A stretch of 64,000 nt of DNA from Lysobacterales bacterium (lineage in GTDB: Bacteria > Pseudomonadota > Gammaproteobacteria > Xanthomonadales > SZUA-5), in the NCBI GenBank assembly GCA_022844135.1, contig JALHMG010000017.1, positions 34,382 through 98,381 of the forward strand, in the 5' to 3' direction. Below are positions 62,301 to 64,000 of the stretch, piece after piece; position 1 is the stretch's first letter, and each line of letters opens with the position of its first letter. A program made the translations under genes and the position numbers. The notes below the pieces were generated by a model. That model was not told the DNA's origin and made no database searches. It saw only the letters and a program-made list of their open reading frames with translations.

Positions 62301-63680
62301 GCCGTGACGCCCATTGGCAAGAATCAGATTCATGCGTACGCGCACATCGGGCACGGTGATCACCATTCCATTGCCGCTATTGCCGTATTGCAATTGGCCG
62401 AGCGGCGTGGAACCGGCGGGAAACGTGGCCAGGCCGACCACGTTGGCGAACACGTCCACACCTCGGCTCGCCCCGCTGATCAGCATGCCGCCCGAGGTGT
62501 CGTTGGCGACGACATCGAGATCGGCGCCGCCGGCGTCGCTGCGGTTGTCGCTGATGGTATTCGCCGGGCCGATCAACGCGGCAAATCCGGTTGGGTTATC
62601 CAGGCCCGGATCGTTGGGGCCGTTCGGATGCGAATCGAGCGTGATGCCGTTCTCGGCGTTGCCGACGCTGGTCGGCGCACTGCCGAGCCCGACGAGGTTG
62701 CCGGCCACGAAATTCGGCAACAGAACCGCGCCCGACTGCAGCGCAATGCCGCTGCCGTTATTGCCGCTCACGAGATTGCCGGGGCCGATGAAGTTGCCCC
62801 AGGCCGTGCCTTGCAGACGAATGCCATCTTTGTTGCCCGCGCCACGGCCGTTGGGCACCGCAGACAATCCATCGGCGCTCAAGCCGACAATGTTGCCGAC
62901 GAGAAAGGTGTTCACCGTGCCCTGTCCGGTCAGCAGGATGCCGACGCCCTGATTGCCCGAGACCACGTTGCCGCTGATGATCGTCGGATTGGCGACCACC
63001 GACAGCAACGATTGCAGCGCTGCCGAGTACGCCGCGATCGCGCCAAAGGTGGCTGGCGGATCGGCGATCAAACCGTCGATATTGGGGACGGATGCGGGCG
63101 GCACCACGCTTCCCGACACCAGGATGCCATTGCCCGTGTTGGCATCGCTCGCTGAGGACGCCGCGCTGGCGCCAGGGTTGGTGCCGATGCGATTGCCGCT
63201 CACCACATAGCCGTTGCCCGCCAGCGAGAGGCCCGAACCTTGGCAGCGCCGCAGCACAAAATTGCGTACCGTGGAGTTGCGCGCACCGTTGGGACTGACG
63301 GCGGTGGGGACATCGGACAAATCAAAGCAGCCGTTCGCCAACGCACCGTCGATGACCACGCGCCCGCCGCTGGCGGTATTCGCCGGGTTGCTGCCATCGA
63401 AGGTTGTGCGGCTGGTCACCGTCGGCAAAGAGGCGCTGAGCACGATGGTTTGCACCGAGGCATCGAAGGTGACGGTGTGTGGGCCGGCCAGCGCGTTGCC
63501 TTGCAAAATCGCTGCGCGCAGTGTGCAGGTGGCCGCATTGGCCGGCGAGACCGTGCTGCAAACATTGTCGGCGGTGTTGCTATCGGCACCCGAGCCGTTG
63601 CTGCGCACCACGAAGTTGGCTGCGGGCGCAGACCCGATGGTCGCGCCGAGCGCCAGAGCGAAGGCGTAGATGCGATGCAT
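59334..63680 (-). CDS. Giant secreted beta-helix/Ig-like/HYDIN-repeat protein
   Basis: A 1448-residue secreted protein. Signal peptide 1-21; CTLRAAI near residue 52 as in CSLREA-type proteins; parallel beta-helix to about 640 with many NGxGI turns; three Ig-like (He_PIG) repeats around 730-990 (YSLSFQAIGGSG, GLTLAASGAVSGTPT, YSVDFETTGGSG); then four choice-of-anchor-D/HYDIN-like repeats (PTRIDFGAVRVG, PARIDFGTQGVG, PVALDFGLVPVG, PTRIDLGRIPVD), each with an A-G-SC motif. The C-terminus is VVDGVFADGFE. ATG at 63680 starts the signal; a longer frame to 63851 is rejected. Probable cell-surface or extracellular adhesion or matrix protein. Confidence 0.88.
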   Translation of the reverse strand: MHRIYAFALALGATIGSAPAANFVVRSNGSGADSNTADNVCSTVSPANAATCTLRAAILQGNALAGPHTVTFDASVQTIVLSASLPTVTSRTTFDGSNPANTASGGRVVIDGALANGCFDLSDVPTAVSPNGARNSTVRNFVLRRCQGSGLSLAGNGYVVSGNRIGTNPGASAASSASDANTGNGILVSGSVVPPASVPNIDGLIADPPATFGAIAAYSAALQSLLSVVANPTIISGNVVSGNQGVGILLTGQGTVNTFLVGNIVGLSADGLSAVPNGRGAGNKDGIRLQGTAWGNFIGPGNLVSGNNGSGIALQSGAVLLPNFVAGNLVGLGSAPTSVGNAENGITLDSHPNGPNDPGLDNPTGFAALIGPANTISDNRSDAGGADLDVVANDTSGGMLISGASRGVDVFANVVGLATFPAGSTPLGQLQYGNSGNGMVITVPDVRVRMNLILANGRHGILLRGNEALRTQVQGNFIGVSPPTGLAPVIGLGNVGDGLHLFQASSSQIGGPAPNDINIIAGNGRNGVALRQGSAATGWANVIQRNAIYGNARGGSGIGIDLERVPNAPDGFNPDALPQNYANLDQIAPILCSGSPMPVACGAGAGPTFGGNGTSLRWTLPLRPVSPSRPLRIDFYELAADGAGMTHLGEQTVTLNTAGVAIGAGCVAGVCTATVGGSGDTSGKAIVATATDLLLVDVPPGGDQPPQPLSAANNTSEFSSPATVMRALEISTLPPLPPATLQAPYSLSFQAIGGSGTYIDWRIVGGSLPTGLTLAASGAVSGTPTVADTFNFTVRVTDSDGAQATGGYAITVGALPALAIATPSPLPPATVGSAYSLGFQAVGGSGVYSGWGIANGSLPVGLSLSTSGTLSGTPTSVGDVGFVVRVNDSASNIAYRQYTLNVVPVPVPLAIVNAPPLPGATERALYSVDFETTGGSGIVSGWSISAGAIPPGLALDAQSGVLSGRPQAVGSFTFTVRAIDSAGASASRSYTLSVAAAQAQAPQRFTVTPTRIDFGAVRVGRTATLPVLVRNDSSAPFDPAIELLGDPVSLLSSAFSVDDGACTVPLAAGASCTLNLTFRPRLGAGATFAGLARVSATIGSAPTTLANVDLRGTGTGRLVDLGPARIDFGTQGVGTSTSVSIAIANPTTALLRLSGGALTSSVGFAGPVSSCGATLAAGASCSLVYRFEPSVAGRFASSSRLNFFEDSFFSDFSDSFDIGLLGVGAVGAQISSTRPVALDFGLVPVGKSATLLTATQNLSASNISVSGGNLPPSEVAWLRGPPCANPTTPGNSCLIDFSFLPRAAIRYALNSFLTVSQGAQSRQVMISLNGQGSGTLAQVTPTRIDLGRIPVDASNSASVTIVNTSDVTLTVNRSLATPFTLVGACPATLAPGASCTYAYRLAGDPSRVGLQTADARIRLSNEAAGYDQQASVELIGEVVDGVFADGFE

Positions 63681-63882
63681 AGCTTGTACTCCCGGTCGCA
63701 AGACGCGACTCTGGAGGCATGAATGCTGTCGCGGGCGCGAAGCGAACAGGGCGCAGAGAAACCCGAAGCGCGCGGTCTTGACAGTTACCCCGACGTGGCA
63801 CTGAGCGGTCGTTGCAGCGACATCAGCCGTGCGCAAGTCGGTTTCGCGCATGTCCGTACTCGCTCTCTATGGATTAAGCGCT

Positions 63883-63918
63883 GATCGCGAAGGGCTTTGC
63901 GTCGGAATCGAGGCGCGA
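63883..63918 (+). repeat. Fragment of the MITE-like repeat family
   Basis: 36 bases match 34526-34561 (opposite strand) with one mismatch. It continues into GGCGCGAGAAGGG, shared with 2236-2248, and a GC-rich hairpin (GGGCGGCGGCTGCGCCGCC region) at 63960-63995. It lies upstream of the giant gene. Confidence 0.65.
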
Positions 63919-64000
63919 GAAGGGTGAGAGCGGGCAAGCTTGCGCCGCATGCGGCGCGCCCGCTCGAACGGGCGGCGGCTGCGCCGCCGCACCGGGCGGA

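Noticed and set aside
60681..63155. 824-codon plus-strand frame opposite the giant secreted protein
   Set aside because: Antisense shadow of a repetitive GC-rich gene; low-complexity Arg/Gln/Ala composition and no signal peptide or family.

Overview
The window is G+C-rich bacterial chromosome, most likely from the order Xanthomonadales/Lysobacterales (Gammaproteobacteria). The main reason is the left end, where the start of speD is divergent from a Clp/Crp-type regulator, an arrangement I know from that order. Secreted proteins ending in a DGFE tail and RAYT-type transposases surrounded by repeats fit the same assignment. Genus cannot be read from the sequence.

Layout. (1) 0-11.3 kb is core-like: partial speD, clp and a coupled membrane-anchored protein, then a long minus-strand lipid operon (desaturase, FAD oxidoreductase, DUF1365, cyclopropane synthase, DUF2878, DUF1295, second cyclopropane-synthase-like methyltransferase), an OsmC protein and kbl. 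(2) 11.7-22.2 kb is an accessory island beside tRNA-Ala(CGC). It holds a 1713-residue exonuclease-RecQ-UvrD fusion whose start codon overlaps the end of a decayed AbiEi-like antitoxin, a Panacea-type toxin-antitoxin pair, a truncated HigA, relics, and two different Fic proteins in a row. (3) 22.2-38.1 kb is mostly ordinary: DODA dioxygenase/DoxX/LysR; a TetR-hydrolase-nitroreductase operon with a perfect TAGACC-N4-GGTCTA operator; PaiB; a patatin with a secretion barrel; a CadC-like regulator with TPR-type repeats; a 254-bp MITE-like element; lipoprotein, AraC and DUF6265 genes.

(4) 38.5-47.2 kb is a mosaic of small unrelated genes (membrane proteins, orphan HTH, DUF4124 proteins, truncated TIR protein, beta-helix protein, zinc-ribbon protein, PIN domain) separated by several repeat families. 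These include a 314-bp direct repeat and a ~150-bp leader repeat. Truncated transposase, sigma-factor and secreted-protein genes lie among them. (5) 47.2-50.1 kb is a tandemly duplicated RAYT transposase followed by 72-bp repeats and GA microsatellites. (6) 50.1-54.9 kb is a three-gene overlapping operon CHASE2-AraC-CHASE2, both sensors ending in degenerate output domains, followed by a secreted protein. (7) 57-64 kb holds a RAYT fragment, two small hypothetical genes among repeats, and a 1448-residue secreted beta-helix/Ig-like/HYDIN-type protein. Its 3' end has a second copy 12.2 kb away.

How the genes work together. The lipid operon probably remodels membrane fatty acids (unsaturation, cyclopropanation). 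The tRNA-linked island looks like defence and toxin-antitoxin content in different states of decay. The CHASE2 operon looks like an envelope sensory relay using an AraC activator rather than cyclic-di-GMP. The 38-50 kb stretch looks like a recombination hot spot driven by repeats. I see no CRISPR array, integrase, rRNA or replication origin.
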